Positions 1-10,432 of a stretch of 64,000 nt of DNA are shown piece by piece; the stretch's first letter is position 1, and the number at the start of each line of letters is the position of its first letter. Under the pieces are notes generated by a model. The model made no database searches, had not been told where the DNA came from, and saw only the letters and a list, made by a program, of their open reading frames with translations. The position numbers and the translations under genes are program-made. The stretch comes from Parietichytrium sp. I65-24A (lineage: Eukaryota > Sar > Bigyra > Thraustochytrida > Thraustochytriidae), in the NCBI GenBank assembly GCA_012862575.1, contig BLSF01000029.1:434001-498000 (forward strand). Reading direction: 5' to 3'.

Positions 1-1076
1 CGAAATCCCTCTCTCAGAAAAAAGACATCGTTCAGGAGTTGGAAATGAGAGCCACGCTGGCGCTGGAACAACCGACTTCTCATCCTTTCCTCATGCGGCG
101 TCTCACACAATCTTCGTTCACAGCAAATTCCGCGTCCTCCTCTCCACAGAAGTTTCGCTTCTCACACTACTTCGCGCAGACCGAAGCTAGCATTAAATTA
201 GGATTCGTGTAGAACTCTGGTCCCACGCGACATTCGCCTATCCGGGGCTATTGCAAAGCTAGAGGAAACGCTGACTGCAACGACAGAAACTTTCGTCTCC
301 GCAGCTGGCCGGTGCTATTGATTTTGATAGTGCGAAAGTTACGGTCTTGTTGGAGGCGAGTCATTGGCCCTACAGTCGGTTGCAACTGAGACTCTGAGGA
401 CTCTGAGGGGAGAGCAACTTGACCACTTGAGAGGGGAGCAGAGCGATTCGTTTGATTCTGAGGTTCAACCCCGGAAGCACACCTATTGCCCCTCACGCAC
501 AGTACTCACATGTCAGTAAAGCGCGCACACGCTATTTGTTTCAACAGAGACGGGGAGAGAGCTACTTACTTGAGCGAACGGGAGGGGGTCCGCAACTCCG
601 ATCTCCATTTCCGCGAATTTTCCAAATTCCACAATTAAAACAGCGTATTTATAAGTACTATTAATCAGTACAATCTGAACAGCATGCAATGTGACCCATC
701 AAACCATATTTTAAACCCATCAAATCATAAATGAGAAGGATAGCTGACTGCCTTTTCCATTCTCTCCAGATTCCGTCTTGCTAGCTGATACCGGTAACGG
801 TAAGGTAGAAGAAAGCCTTGTTCCTTGAAAAAGAGGAGAGAGAAATAGAGAGAGGGTGGTATAGTACAGCATTACTCAGTACCTCCCTCTTCTCGCTCCT
901 TCCGCCTTCTTGTTGACAACCAGAATTCAGAACAGGATTTTGAATCTCTCTCTCCTCTCTCTCCGCTCGAACTTGCGACCAAACAAAAAAGCGACACTAG
1001 CGTCACCTCGGCGTCGAATTCTTTCGAACCCTGGCTGCGACAAGCCACTCGAGCATTCGCTACTCGTGGCTATCCC

Positions 1077-1190
1077 AGGAGGAGGAAGGAGCGTGGGAGG
1101 GAGGAGGAAAGGAGGAGAGGAAGAAAGGAGGAAAAGAGGGAGGCGGGGCGGAGGAGGTACCGGTAGTGTGAGGAGAAGAAGCAGTGAGGA
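1077..1190. repeat. Purine-rich (G/A) tract
   Basis: About 110 bases are almost entirely G and A on the plus strand, built from GGAGG, GGAAAGG and GAGGAAG words with few interruptions. Such homopurine runs create spurious Gly/Arg/Glu-rich open frames. It is a simple-sequence feature with no coding signal. Confidence 0.7.
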
Positions 1191-1364
1191 GAGTGCTTTC
1201 TCTCGGCCCTCTCTACATCTCTCTACCCTCACAACCCACGAAAAGAAGCTCTGCTCCGCGCTGGAGAGCAGGACTGGATGCAAGGGTCCAGAGGGAAAGA
1301 ACCAAAGAACCAAATAATGCAAGACCTGCATTGCAATTTCTGGTTCGCAGCTTGCACTTGGGAC

Positions 1365-1540
1365 GCCCCTTTCGATAGGGGCCGGTGCTATCCAATGCTA
1401 ACTGTTCCTCGGGAACTGTGGGTGCTTAGCTTCCTGTGGATAGCCCTACACAGTTGCGCCTTTCATGAACACTAGCAGTCAACTACGAGGAACAGCCCCA
1501 AGGGGGTAAGCTTCGTCGTCGATGAACGGCTAGCAGTTTT
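1365..1540. ncRNA. Candidate structured element (nested inverted repeats)
   Basis: Perfect complementary arms are visible: a 6-bp hairpin (1365-1370 with 1377-1382), a 10-bp stem (1402-1411 with 1486-1495), a 7-bp stem nested inside it (1414-1420 with 1449-1455), and a 7-bp pairing (1387-1393 with 1438-1444) that would form a pseudoknot with the 10-bp stem. A TTTT run at about 1536-1539 could end a Pol III transcript on the plus strand. I do not recognise a known RNA family; no U-snRNA, SRP or RNase P consensus was found by eye. It could be a functional RNA or chance pairing. Confidence 0.2.
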
Positions 1541-2823
1541 AACTTAGGTGCTCTTGGTGAGAAGAAAGAAACGAAGAGCGATCGATGTTCCCATTCCTCT
1601 CCTTTTCTTTTGGTGTCTTTCTACAATTTTTATTCTCATAAAATAAACAAATAATAAATTATTCAGTTACCATCTGTCAAAATCAACTTCAAATCTTTAA
1701 TTAAATCAGCGAAACCAACACGCCATACTTGCTGGGAAAATTCGCCGAACTAGTCTCACAGAGCCGGAAACGCGCAAGTCACTCAGCACTCAGAACTACA
1801 CTTTGCTCTTCTTCTCTTTTTTTTCCCCTTGACCTGGTTCTTCCCTACCTCTAGCTAGAGCGTTGCAGGCGAAAAAGAAAGATGACAGACTGAATGAATC
1901 CAGACTCCGCCCCTCCTCCGCCCCGACCTGGAGGGCTGCTACCAACAGGTAACAAACTCTCACTTTCGCTAAAGTGTACCTACGCAAAACAATATCAAGT
2001 CACTAGGCTGGCTGTTGCACTCACTATACTATTGCTAGGTCTCTTTCTTTCTATTCTTTCCATTTCCATTGAAACTGTGAAAATGTAAAATTAACTTTTT
2101 GATGTTGATTGTGATTGACTGTTCAAAAAGTTGAGCAAGAGAAATGGACATAACTTTAAATACGTGGAACGAAATGGAGAAGATACGCGAGAGAAGAAAG
2201 AAAGTAGCTCACAATTAATTTAAGTAATGATGAAGAGTGAGTCTGTGACCGATCAAATTCGCCCATAGGAGCGGAGTTGCGCACGCAGGTTTCTTGGGGT
2301 TGCAAAAGGAAACCGGAATCCCCTTTGGACGGCTGACAGTGTTCTCATTGTACACGATTTGATTGAATGTTGTTCATTCATCAACGAAGAAATATGAAGA
2401 GTGCGCACGATATGCTTCCCCAACTCTGTGCGACTTGTGCGAAATTCACGGCGACGTTACATCGCGCGATTCTTTCGTTCTCACAGTTCTCACGCTCAAA
2501 TTAGGTCGACTTGCACTAGAGAGAGGGTGGAGGCCAGATTTCACCATCTTTCACCACTTCGAAGAAAGAAGAAAGAAGAAACAAAACGTTCGAGGGGACA
2601 ACCGTTTTCGAATTGGAATAGTCAATTGTGCTTGTTGTTGATAGTTTGGTAGATACAGAGGAAAAGCCCGCGAATTGGAGAAAGATCGATCCATCGATGG
2701 ATGGATGGAACTAGGATTTCGAATTTCTTCAGAAACAGAATTCATGAAAACAGAATATGTTGGTTGTAGTTTTATTTGCCCACCCTCCTCCCCGAGCACT
2801 TCGAGAGCATCTGGTCATTCAGT

Positions 2824-4632
2824 TCAAGAGTCTTCGTCATCATCGCCAGAGTCGGTGGGTATCTCCTCAGCGGCTGCTGCTGCGTCCGCCATATCCTCCG
2901 GCTCTTCCTCCACGCCCTCCACCTTGAGCTCTTGGCAAGGATCAAATTTGTTGGCCTTGTTGCATTTTTCGTGGTGTTCATTCACGATGACTTCCCAGTA
3001 ATGGCCGTACTTGCCGTAGGCCCTGTCGCCGATGCGAAGCTCATATTCTGCTGGCCGCTCGTGGATTAAAACAACATGTTCGTACACGATCTGCACAAGA
3101 TCGGCCATCTTCTCGCGCTTCCACTTGAGCCCGTGGTTACCGATACCAGGCGAAACGTTGCCTTCAATGAACTGCAGGTTCAGGTTCGCGTCGAGCATAA
3201 AGTCTAAGCCCACAAGCTGAAACGAACCAGACCAGCGCTTGTAGTACGGCCTACCAGCATCAAACACGAGTCTCGAAATCTTGGCCAGCTGGATCTCCAC
3301 ATCGCCACACGCCTCACAGTAATTGTTCTCCTTCAAGTACTGAATAAACTGTGGGAAGTCCCACATCGCACTATCAGGTGAAAAATCTTCGCGGTTCATT
3401 TGCACGTGGTAATTGGTAAGCACGTCGTCGCGGGCTGTTGAGGAAGGCTTGTATTCTGCCAAAGAACGGCGCACATAACCAGGGTTGAAGTACACAATGT
3501 ACGGCTTCGTACTGACCACAGCCAGGTACGCACGCATATCAAACTTGCGGTTGATGATGAGAAAAGGCTGCTCGATGTACTCCTGTGCAACGTAGTTCAT
3601 AGCATTCTCCTCGCAAGCGCCAAACTCATCCCTGGTCTTGGAGAGGTCATCCACCACAGAGATACCCATCCCCTTTGAACCTTCTCCACTCTTGCAACTT
3701 TTAAGAATCCACATTTTGCCTTTGTCCGGGTTTTGAAAAAACTTTTTGCACTCCGTTGGGCGATTCATGTCGTAACTGCGCGGCTGAATGTGAAGTGACT
3801 CGAAGGTGCACTTAAACTTGCGTACGTGGTTTCGCAGTGTTGCGAGCTGTGTCTTCTTCTTTGATCCGATGCGTCCCAACGACGCCACCATGTCATAGTA
3901 CTGCTTTCCCTCCTTGAGTTGGCGAAAAACAACGCGCGGCTGGCCTTTCAGCACGAGGGCTGCCTTCTTCAGATCCGTCTCTTCCACCCAGCCGAGGGCC
4001 TTGTGTGCCTTCTGAAGCACTGCGAGATCGAACACCTTCCGTGGCTGATACACGGTAAACTTGGCCGAGTCACGCCTGGTCTGAACGGGCATGCTCTTGT
4101 AACACGCCTCGTCCTTACTGGAGAGCTTCAATCGAGACGCTGCTTGTGCCTTCTCAAATTCCTCGCGCGTTCCGAACCTCCTCTTCACGCTCAGCATGTC
4201 TGAGCCGGACACGTCGAAGCCAGGTTCCAGCTTCTCTCGTTCGCGCTTGGACAACGCCAAAGGGCCAGGTTTCGCCTTGTTGGCCCGAACGCCCGCTTTG
4301 GAAACCACTGGAGACACTCTCAGGGTTTGGGTGGAGCCTTGGCCGCTTTTGCCAAGCATGGCAACGATCACGATCAGGGTGACGAGAACACCAGCATACG
4401 TGAGGACCTTTTGCCTGAACACCTGATTCTTCTCAAACTTGGCGTACATCTCAGTCGCCTGCACCTGTGCAGAGATCAACACTGCGTCCAACTTTTGCTT
4501 CCATTCTGGACCGCTCTTGCCTTTCGAATCAGTTTTCCTGCTGCTGCTCTTCTTGGACTTCTTACTACTGGAAGAGGAAGATTTGCTCTTCTTCTCTTTC
4601 GTCTTGCCCGAAGATCCGCCCTCGGAGCCCAT
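2824..4632 (-). CDS. Tubulin-tyrosine ligase-like (TTL) family protein with N-terminal membrane anchor
   Basis: A 602-residue single-exon protein. Residues 1-40 are Ser/Lys-rich; 77-95 form one hydrophobic segment; a TTL/ATP-grasp domain lies at about 260-520. Visible family motifs are WILKS near 300, a KFDMRAYLAV-type segment near 360 and the metal/ATP-binding end DFMLDANLNLQFIEGN near 470-490. The C-terminus is acidic (EEEPEDMAD and a final DSGDDDEDS). TTL-family enzymes ligate Tyr, Glu or Gly to tubulin or other proteins using ATP. The single membrane segment is unusual for the family; the Lys-rich short N-terminus suggests a signal-anchor, but which side the catalytic domain faces is not settled. 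Substrate specificity cannot be read from sequence. The start is the first ATG, and nothing upstream extends it. Confidence 0.85.
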   Translation of the reverse strand: MGSEGGSSGKTKEKKSKSSSSSSKKSKKSSSRKTDSKGKSGPEWKQKLDAVLISAQVQATEMYAKFEKNQVFRQKVLTYAGVLVTLIVIVAMLGKSGQGSTQTLRVSPVVSKAGVRANKAKPGPLALSKREREKLEPGFDVSGSDMLSVKRRFGTREEFEKAQAASRLKLSSKDEACYKSMPVQTRRDSAKFTVYQPRKVFDLAVLQKAHKALGWVEETDLKKAALVLKGQPRVVFRQLKEGKQYYDMVASLGRIGSKKKTQLATLRNHVRKFKCTFESLHIQPRSYDMNRPTECKKFFQNPDKGKMWILKSCKSGEGSKGMGISVVDDLSKTRDEFGACEENAMNYVAQEYIEQPFLIINRKFDMRAYLAVVSTKPYIVYFNPGYVRRSLAEYKPSSTARDDVLTNYHVQMNREDFSPDSAMWDFPQFIQYLKENNYCEACGDVEIQLAKISRLVFDAGRPYYKRWSGSFQLVGLDFMLDANLNLQFIEGNVSPGIGNHGLKWKREKMADLVQIVYEHVVLIHERPAEYELRIGDRAYGKYGHYWEVIVNEHHEKCNKANKFDPCQELKVEGVEEEPEDMADAAAAAEEIPTDSGDDDEDS

Positions 4633-5647
4633 CTTAGCTTCTTCTTCTGTCCCCTGGTCCCCTGATCCCTGTACCTCTCGACCCCGACTTCAAAATTATC
4701 GATCTTTTCGAATGAGAAAACGTGAAGAAGTATCTGTACTCGATGTCCAGTCCTCCACAATGCACTTTTTACAGCCAATACAGAGCCACACGCTCCACAA
4801 CGCTAGTGAGCTGCAAACCACACAAACCACACAAATCACACGGCAACAGAAATGACAAGCCGTCCGCAAATTGCAACACTGCAACACTGCAATACTGCAA
4901 AACACACACAAACACTCACACAAACCTAACCAATCCTTGCCTCCTTGCCTGCCTCTCGCTCTCTTCGTCCGTCCAATGCAGCGTACGGCCTAGCCCTGAT
5001 TAGATCAGGCTTACCAATGCAACACTCTCAAAGACTTGAGTGTCCGCGCGGACACACTTGCGTCCTCCCTGATGTTTGGTTGCTTTGGTTGTTTTGGTTG
5101 TTTTCTCTGTTTTCTCACAGAGACAAAAACAGAGACAGAAAAAGAGGTACCCTCCCGTCGTCTACCGCAATTGATAGTGTCGCTAGCACCTCCTCCTGGA
5201 CCAATTAAGGGTTATCTATGAGATGGTAAGATACCTTCCACCACCACCGTCTCCAAAGTCTCCGAGAGGAGAGTGGCGGGCTGCAGGACCAGCATTTTAC
5301 AGGTGTTTGATGTATTATGGAGTTGTATTAGGTGCTACTGTGACGTGGGATGGCGTCAGCTGGCCGTGGGGCAGGGGGGTAGAGGACTGCTATGGTAAAG
5401 GGTAGAGGATGAAGGAGACAGCGCGAGCGGTTTGCGTTCCGCAGCAAGCTGGAATTGGCAGTTAGACAGGGCAGGTAACAGTAGCAGTAAGGCTCAGAAT
5501 TGAGGAAGAGAACACTCGTTTGTTCGTTTGTCTACCTTTTTGTCGCGACCCATCGTATTCGTTCGTTTGTGAGTTTCTGTGTTTTCCACGTTCGTTGTCT
5601 TGCGCAATGCAATGACACGAACAAAATTCACCACAAATCAGAATTTG

Positions 5648-5689
5648 GAATTCAGAATTCAGAATTCAGAATTCAGAATTCAGAATTCA
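5648..5689. repeat. Tandem repeat, 7-bp unit GAATTCA, 6 copies
   Basis: Six perfect head-to-tail copies of GAATTCA, followed by a diverged GAATAAA. Related GAATTCAGAA words occur singly in other intergenic regions of the window (near 931, 21137, 21389, 24362 and 26941). Confidence 0.9.
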
Positions 5690-5832
5690 GAATAAACCAT
5701 CATTATTTCTACAGGGACAGAACAGAGAACACGATGTATGAATGAATCTCTTTCCAATTCAAATTATGTACACAAATTCTATCCAATTGCGTTTTCGCGA
5801 ACGCTTCGATCTCATCTCACGTGCACGGCGAC

Positions 5833-5917
5833 ATGAGATGAGCGACTATGAGATAATGAGAAGAGATGAGATGAATGAAATGAAAAGAAATGAAAAGAAA
5901 TGAGATGAGATGAGAAG
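5833..5917. repeat. Degenerate ATGAG / GAAATGAAAA tandem repeat
   Basis: Imperfect repetition of GATGAG, GAAATGAAAA and TGAGATGAG words over about 85 bases. Simple-sequence DNA without coding content. Confidence 0.7.
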
Positions 5918-6349
5918 ACGAACGAATACAAAAGACGGATTGGAATGAATGTGCAATGTATCAAGTGACTATCTGACCATGACAGTCTGCACTGGTAAGA
6001 TCATCATGAGATGTTGTGCGAGGGGCTACGGGGCTACTCGAGGCCGTGAGCAGGCGTACCAGAGGTGGCGATGTAATGCGATCTTCTATCATCTTCTCCT
6101 ATCCGTCCATCGTGTTGCTTCGTGCGTCTCCGAAGCCTCGATACAGCGATACAGCGATACAACGATACATCGTTTCAACGATAGAGAGAGAGAGAGAAAA
6201 GAGAGGCTCCATCCTGTCATTGTCCTCTCCAGTATCTATCTGTGCATCTACGCACAGGCGCAAACTCTCTTCAGCCTCAGTGCGGGCGTCCGAGTTGGGG
6301 GCTCACCGTGGAGAACGCCGAGTACGTACGAGACAGTGAAGCAGACAAG

Positions 6350-9300
6350 ATGGACGAGCTGGGAGGCACGTTGTGCGTTCGCGTGGTGCTGCAAAATGTG
6401 ACCGGCCGCAGAAAGAGCGGCAAGACATTGGCTATCCCGGATGTCCGGATGGCCGAGACGGCGGGAAACCTCAAAAGCTTGCTCCTGGAGGTGCCCGAAC
6501 TGTGCCACTTGTCCTCGAACTGTCACTTGGAGACCGTCTCGGCGGAGGAGTTCAAGCAGAAGACCTCACTGAAGAAAAAGAAGGCCAAACACAAGGGAAA
6601 GCTGAGCAGCGCAAAGCTCTACGAAAGCGCCTGCGTGCTGCCCGCGCACCTGGAGCTGGGCACGAGCGAGGCGCTTCTGCGCGGCGACTATGTAATGCTC
6701 GTCCCCGACCTCTTTGACATGCACACGGCATGGGAGCACGTCGAGCACTTTGTAAACGTACTCAGGTCTCCACCCGTGCCTCTGATCAACGTCGGCGAAG
6801 AAGCCGCAGAGGCAGCTGCAGCTGCTACTTCACAGGTGGAAAGCAGCGACGACATTGGAAATGGAGCCAACGAATCGGGGGCTGCAGATCCCTCCAAACA
6901 ATCGCAGGCTTCTAAATCAGATGATGGCCAGAGCCAGCTCAGTGAGCAGCAGCAACAAGAAGAAATGCTCGCCAACCTCCCAACACAGTCGCTACCTGTC
7001 CCAGTGCGCCTTGCAGCTTTCCGCGCGGGCAAGGCCCAGGAAGCCGATGGTGTCTGGACCCATGGCTGCAAGAGCATCCCTACGAGCCTTGGAAGCTGCC
7101 TTGAAAGCATTCGACCAAGTAGGTGGAACCCTCCACCGCCTCCTCGTAAGCTTCAAGGGGACCTCCTGTACCTGGAGATCGAAACCCTAGACAGCCGGCT
7201 GCTTTTCATCACTGGAAATCGTCAGGGCTTCTTCATCAACTCGTCCAGCGCGAGGGCCTTCAATCCACAGCCATGTTCGAACCCATGCAGTGCGAAAACG
7301 CTTGTAGAGTTGCTCTGCGCTGCGTGCGCCCACTTCCCAGCGTCGTACGACAATCTCCTCGAACGCGCCGCAGACCGCGTCAAGGTACTGGCCAAGGAGT
7401 CTGGGCTCACCGACTTTGACCTTGCCTCCTGCGGAAGATCAGTCGCGGACGACTTTGCCGCCGCACTAGCAGGGGTCGCTACCAGATCGACGTGGCAATG
7501 GAACGTTGATCCGAACGCTCTCGAACACCAGCCGGACTCTGATCGCGCGTTCAGAGCCATCTATGACCGCTTCGGACTTGCCAACCAGGCCGGAAACCCG
7601 CGCGATTGGAACGAAGACTACCAGAGCTGCCTGGAGCTACCTTGCAAGACAATTGAGGACAGGGTTATTCGCAGCCGGCTCTTGGAGCGTCTTCACACAG
7701 ACTTTATTGAAAATGCCAAAGCTGGCGCTACTGCCATTGTGGAGGGCGCAATTCAACCGCTCAACCCTCTCGATCCTGAAGACTCCCACGTTTACGTCTT
7801 CAATTCGGCGTTTTTCTCGATGGCGAGGCTGGCTCATGCCGGAGACAGCTCCAGGTTCCGCGAGCCATCGCCAGGCAAGAGGTCTTTCGAGACTGGGAAC
7901 GCAGGTGATGACCTCCCGGCGTCTCCTGTGGCAACCTATTCATCTTCCAATCAAGACCTGCGTTGCGTACAAGCGATGAACGAAAGCCTAGAGTCGTTGC
8001 GATATTCCAACGAGCCATCTGACAGCGAGGAAACGGACGCAGAAAGCGCCGAAGGCGAGGCCCAGCCAGGAAACGAAACCGCCAGGAGGCAAAACTACTT
8101 GCACACCCTAAACACGGTCATCGTGGACTACCTCGGCAAGCGAGTTATTGCGCAAACCATTGTCCCGGGCATTCTCCAGAACGAACAGACAGCCACGCTT
8201 TTGTACGGGTCAGTCAATCTAGGCCAATCCATTGCCTGTGATCCGGAATTCGACGAAATGGTCAAGCAAGTGGTGGCTCCACTTAGCGTTGGACCAAGCA
8301 AGGTTACGCAACTCTCCGATCCGGAGGCCCAGACCGTGGTTCTCCATGCACCTGTAGGATGCAAAGGCCTTCGTGGCTCGGACGGGCGCCTGTACGCTCT
8401 TGACTTGATGCGTCTCGGTGCGATTGATCTCAACTTTTACAGAAACCTCGACTCTTGTGCCTTCGACGAGGCAGAGTACGTGGCCTCTCTCCGCCCAGAA
8501 CTTATCAGCAACTACAGTCGCTTCATGCAAGTAAAGTGGCAGACAGAACGCAAGCAGGTTGCTCAAGCTGTTATCCAGAGCTTTCGTGACAAGAAGCCCG
8601 CCATAGAAAGCGAAGCGCAAGCACCGACTAGCGGTGCCGAGCAAGGCGAGGAAAAGAGCGAATGGGACGAGGCGACTCGCAAAGAGATCGAAAACGCTGT
8701 CCGCCTGGCGATTGAAGAGGTCAAGGAGCCCGAAAGACTGACGTTAGACCCAAACGTCTTCTCCTGCTACCAAAAGGCAGAGCATCGCTCCGAGAAAATT
8801 GTTCGCGATCTGCAGCTGCTATCGACCTTCTTGACCGAAACGCAGATCCCTCGCCTGGTGAGCGACCTTCGCCACCGGCTTTTGAGCATCGTCGACGGCC
8901 AGACCCTGGTGGAAGCAATGCACAATTACGGAATTAATTTGCGCTACATGGGTGAACTGGCGTCGCAGGCATCTGCGGCCGACTTTACTTCGGTGAAGAC
9001 TACTCAGACGGAGGACGGCGAGCTCGCAATACCTGTAGCCCCGGTCCCACAGTGCATCCCGGAGCTCATTGAAGTGGAAATGGTCGCGCGCGCCGCAAAG
9101 TGGATGTTTCGCCGCGCAGTCAAAAGGGCTCAAGAGATGGAGCTCGTCAGAGCAACCAATCCGCCAGCTGCAATCATTGCAAACCTGCTCAACGCTGTGT
9201 TCACAACAGTCCCTGCGTCGCAGTGGGATAAGGCCGCAGACGGCATCTCGTCGCGAGGCATGGAAGCCAACATGGACGCTGCTATTGAATGGCTATTGAA

Positions 9301-10432
9301 TGGCTCGTGCGGTGGAGCAGCGCAAGCAAACTCGGGCTACTCTTTGCTCTCGCACATGCTCACCGTAAAGTGTGCCCTGCGCCAGCACGTTCAAAGCCAC
9401 TTTCAGTACTCTCTGAGCCTCTGGTTCTCCCGGTTTGACCCTAGTGCACACCACAACTCCTCGGAGGCTCCAGAAACAAAGGTGCAAGGATCACACGAGA
9501 AAGGCGTCGGCGGAGACCGCGTTCCGCAGCCGCAGGACGCAGCATCCGCTGGAGCGAAACCGTCTCCGCTGCCTCTTCTACGAAGAACCTGCCAGCTCCT
9601 CGGGTTTGCAATCCATGCCAAGGATTACGCGCTCGATGCCGAGGGCCGGAGCGGCTTGGCATTCCAGTCCTCAGACATCGTGAGTCTGGTACCCATCGTC
9701 AAGTCCTGCAAGCCTTCGTGGTGTCTGGCGGAGGTGCGCGACCTGCTGGAGGCGTCCAAGCTGCATTTGCAGCTGCAGAACAAAGCCGAACTGCAAAAGG
9801 CGTACCAGCTCGCGAACGAGGCGCTCACGCTCGTATGTCAAATCGCCGGCCCCGCACACCGCAACGCAGCTTCCTGCTGCGCAACCATCGCCACCGTCAT
9901 GCAGAGCGCCAACGACATGTCGCACGCTTTGGAGCTCCAAAACCGCTGCCTGGCGCTCCTCACATTGCTCGGCGACCAGGACAGTGCCGCCGTGGCACAG
10001 AGCTACAGCAACCTCGCGCTCATGTATCAGCCTGACGGCGCGTTGGACAAGGCTGCCATGTGCCTTCGCCGTGCGATTTACCTCCACGAGCTCATGGCCG
10101 GTGACCTCAGCGGCGAGCTTCCGTCCCTGTACCAGCGGCTTGCCACCGTGTACGCCAGTGCGGGCAATTTGAGGCTCGCTAATGACGCCATTCAGGAGGC
10201 CATCCGTAGGGCCGGCAACGATCAGGTGAACAAGGCCAGGTATCTTCGCACTGCGGCGCACATTGTCGTGGGGTCGGGGAACGCTTGGGTCGCGGTGCAA
10301 TGCGAGCGGTCGGCTTACGCGATTCTCAAGCAGTTGCTGGGGCAGCACGACCCGCGCACGCAGGAGTGCCTGCAGTCTGTGGAGAGGTTCACGCGAGCGA
10401 GCGTGGAAGCTGCCAGGGCGCAGCAGCGGTGA
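6350..10432 (+). CDS. CLU: Clustered mitochondria (CLU/TIF31 family) protein
   Basis: A 1,360-residue protein. CLU-family proteins are cytosolic RNA-binding factors that control mitochondrial distribution and the translation of nuclear-encoded mitochondrial mRNAs. In order: an N-terminal CLU-N-like region (about 1-120); an acidic/Gln-rich linker; the CLU domain from about 415 (motifs DWNEDYQS and DFIENAKAGA, then YLGKRVIAQTIVPGIL near 590); a conserved DGQTLVEAMHNYGINLRYMG segment near 850; and tetratricopeptide-like helices at about 1125-1350. The start chosen is the ATG at 6350 in AAGATGG context, where the conserved CLU-N-like sequence begins. An in-frame ATG at 6242 would add 36 poorly conserved-looking residues. 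No intron is needed. Family length is usually 1,200-1,450 residues, so this copy looks complete. Confidence 0.9.
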   Translation: MDELGGTLCVRVVLQNVTGRRKSGKTLAIPDVRMAETAGNLKSLLLEVPELCHLSSNCHLETVSAEEFKQKTSLKKKKAKHKGKLSSAKLYESACVLPAHLELGTSEALLRGDYVMLVPDLFDMHTAWEHVEHFVNVLRSPPVPLINVGEEAAEAAAAATSQVESSDDIGNGANESGAADPSKQSQASKSDDGQSQLSEQQQQEEMLANLPTQSLPVPVRLAAFRAGKAQEADGVWTHGCKSIPTSLGSCLESIRPSRWNPPPPPRKLQGDLLYLEIETLDSRLLFITGNRQGFFINSSSARAFNPQPCSNPCSAKTLVELLCAACAHFPASYDNLLERAADRVKVLAKESGLTDFDLASCGRSVADDFAAALAGVATRSTWQWNVDPNALEHQPDSDRAFRAIYDRFGLANQAGNPRDWNEDYQSCLELPCKTIEDRVIRSRLLERLHTDFIENAKAGATAIVEGAIQPLNPLDPEDSHVYVFNSAFFSMARLAHAGDSSRFREPSPGKRSFETGNAGDDLPASPVATYSSSNQDLRCVQAMNESLESLRYSNEPSDSEETDAESAEGEAQPGNETARRQNYLHTLNTVIVDYLGKRVIAQTIVPGILQNEQTATLLYGSVNLGQSIACDPEFDEMVKQVVAPLSVGPSKVTQLSDPEAQTVVLHAPVGCKGLRGSDGRLYALDLMRLGAIDLNFYRNLDSCAFDEAEYVASLRPELISNYSRFMQVKWQTERKQVAQAVIQSFRDKKPAIESEAQAPTSGAEQGEEKSEWDEATRKEIENAVRLAIEEVKEPERLTLDPNVFSCYQKAEHRSEKIVRDLQLLSTFLTETQIPRLVSDLRHRLLSIVDGQTLVEAMHNYGINLRYMGELASQASAADFTSVKTTQTEDGELAIPVAPVPQCIPELIEVEMVARAAKWMFRRAVKRAQEMELVRATNPPAAIIANLLNAVFTTVPASQWDKAADGISSRGMEANMDAAIEWLLNGSCGGAAQANSGYSLLSHMLTVKCALRQHVQSHFQYSLSLWFSRFDPSAHHNSSEAPETKVQGSHEKGVGGDRVPQPQDAASAGAKPSPLPLLRRTCQLLGFAIHAKDYALDAEGRSGLAFQSSDIVSLVPIVKSCKPSWCLAEVRDLLEASKLHLQLQNKAELQKAYQLANEALTLVCQIAGPAHRNAASCCATIATVMQSANDMSHALELQNRCLALLTLLGDQDSAAVAQSYSNLALMYQPDGALDKAAMCLRRAIYLHELMAGDLSGELPSLYQRLATVYASAGNLRLANDAIQEAIRRAGNDQVNKARYLRTAAHIVVGSGNAWVAVQCERSAYAILKQLLGQHDPRTQECLQSVERFTRASVEAARAQQR

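Larger units (their letters stand above)
1..2823. other. Intergenic region, no gene recognised
   Basis: I see no protein family in any frame; the open frames here are short or low-complexity. The stretch holds a purine-rich tract (about 1077-1190), a cluster of nested inverted repeats (about 1365-1495, listed separately) and AT-rich DNA around 1620-1700. The right end is the 3' side of the TTL-like gene, which reads toward it. An upstream or divergent gene with many small exons cannot be excluded from sequence alone. Confidence 0.5.
4633..6349. other. Intergenic region between divergent TTL-like and CLU genes
   Basis: This 1.7-kb spacer lies between two divergently transcribed genes, so it should contain both promoters. 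It holds CACA-rich DNA near 4900, a seven-base tandem repeat at 5648-5689 and a degenerate ATGAG/GAAAT repeat at about 5833-5917. Close to the CLU start are GATAC repeats (about 6140-6175) and a short GA run. No coding family was seen. Confidence 0.6.

Noticed and set aside
910-1317. Gly/Arg/Glu-rich 135-codon open frame
   Set aside because: Arises from the purine-rich tract; composition is explained by simple sequence.
6242-6349. Upstream in-frame ATG extending CLU by 36 residues
   Set aside because: The added residues look like translated 5' UTR, and the ATG at 6350 has the better context (AAGATGG) next to the conserved domain.
9671-10348. A 225-codon minus-strand open frame opposite the C-terminal repeats of CLU
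   Set aside because: Antisense shadow of a GC-rich coding region; no domain or start context.
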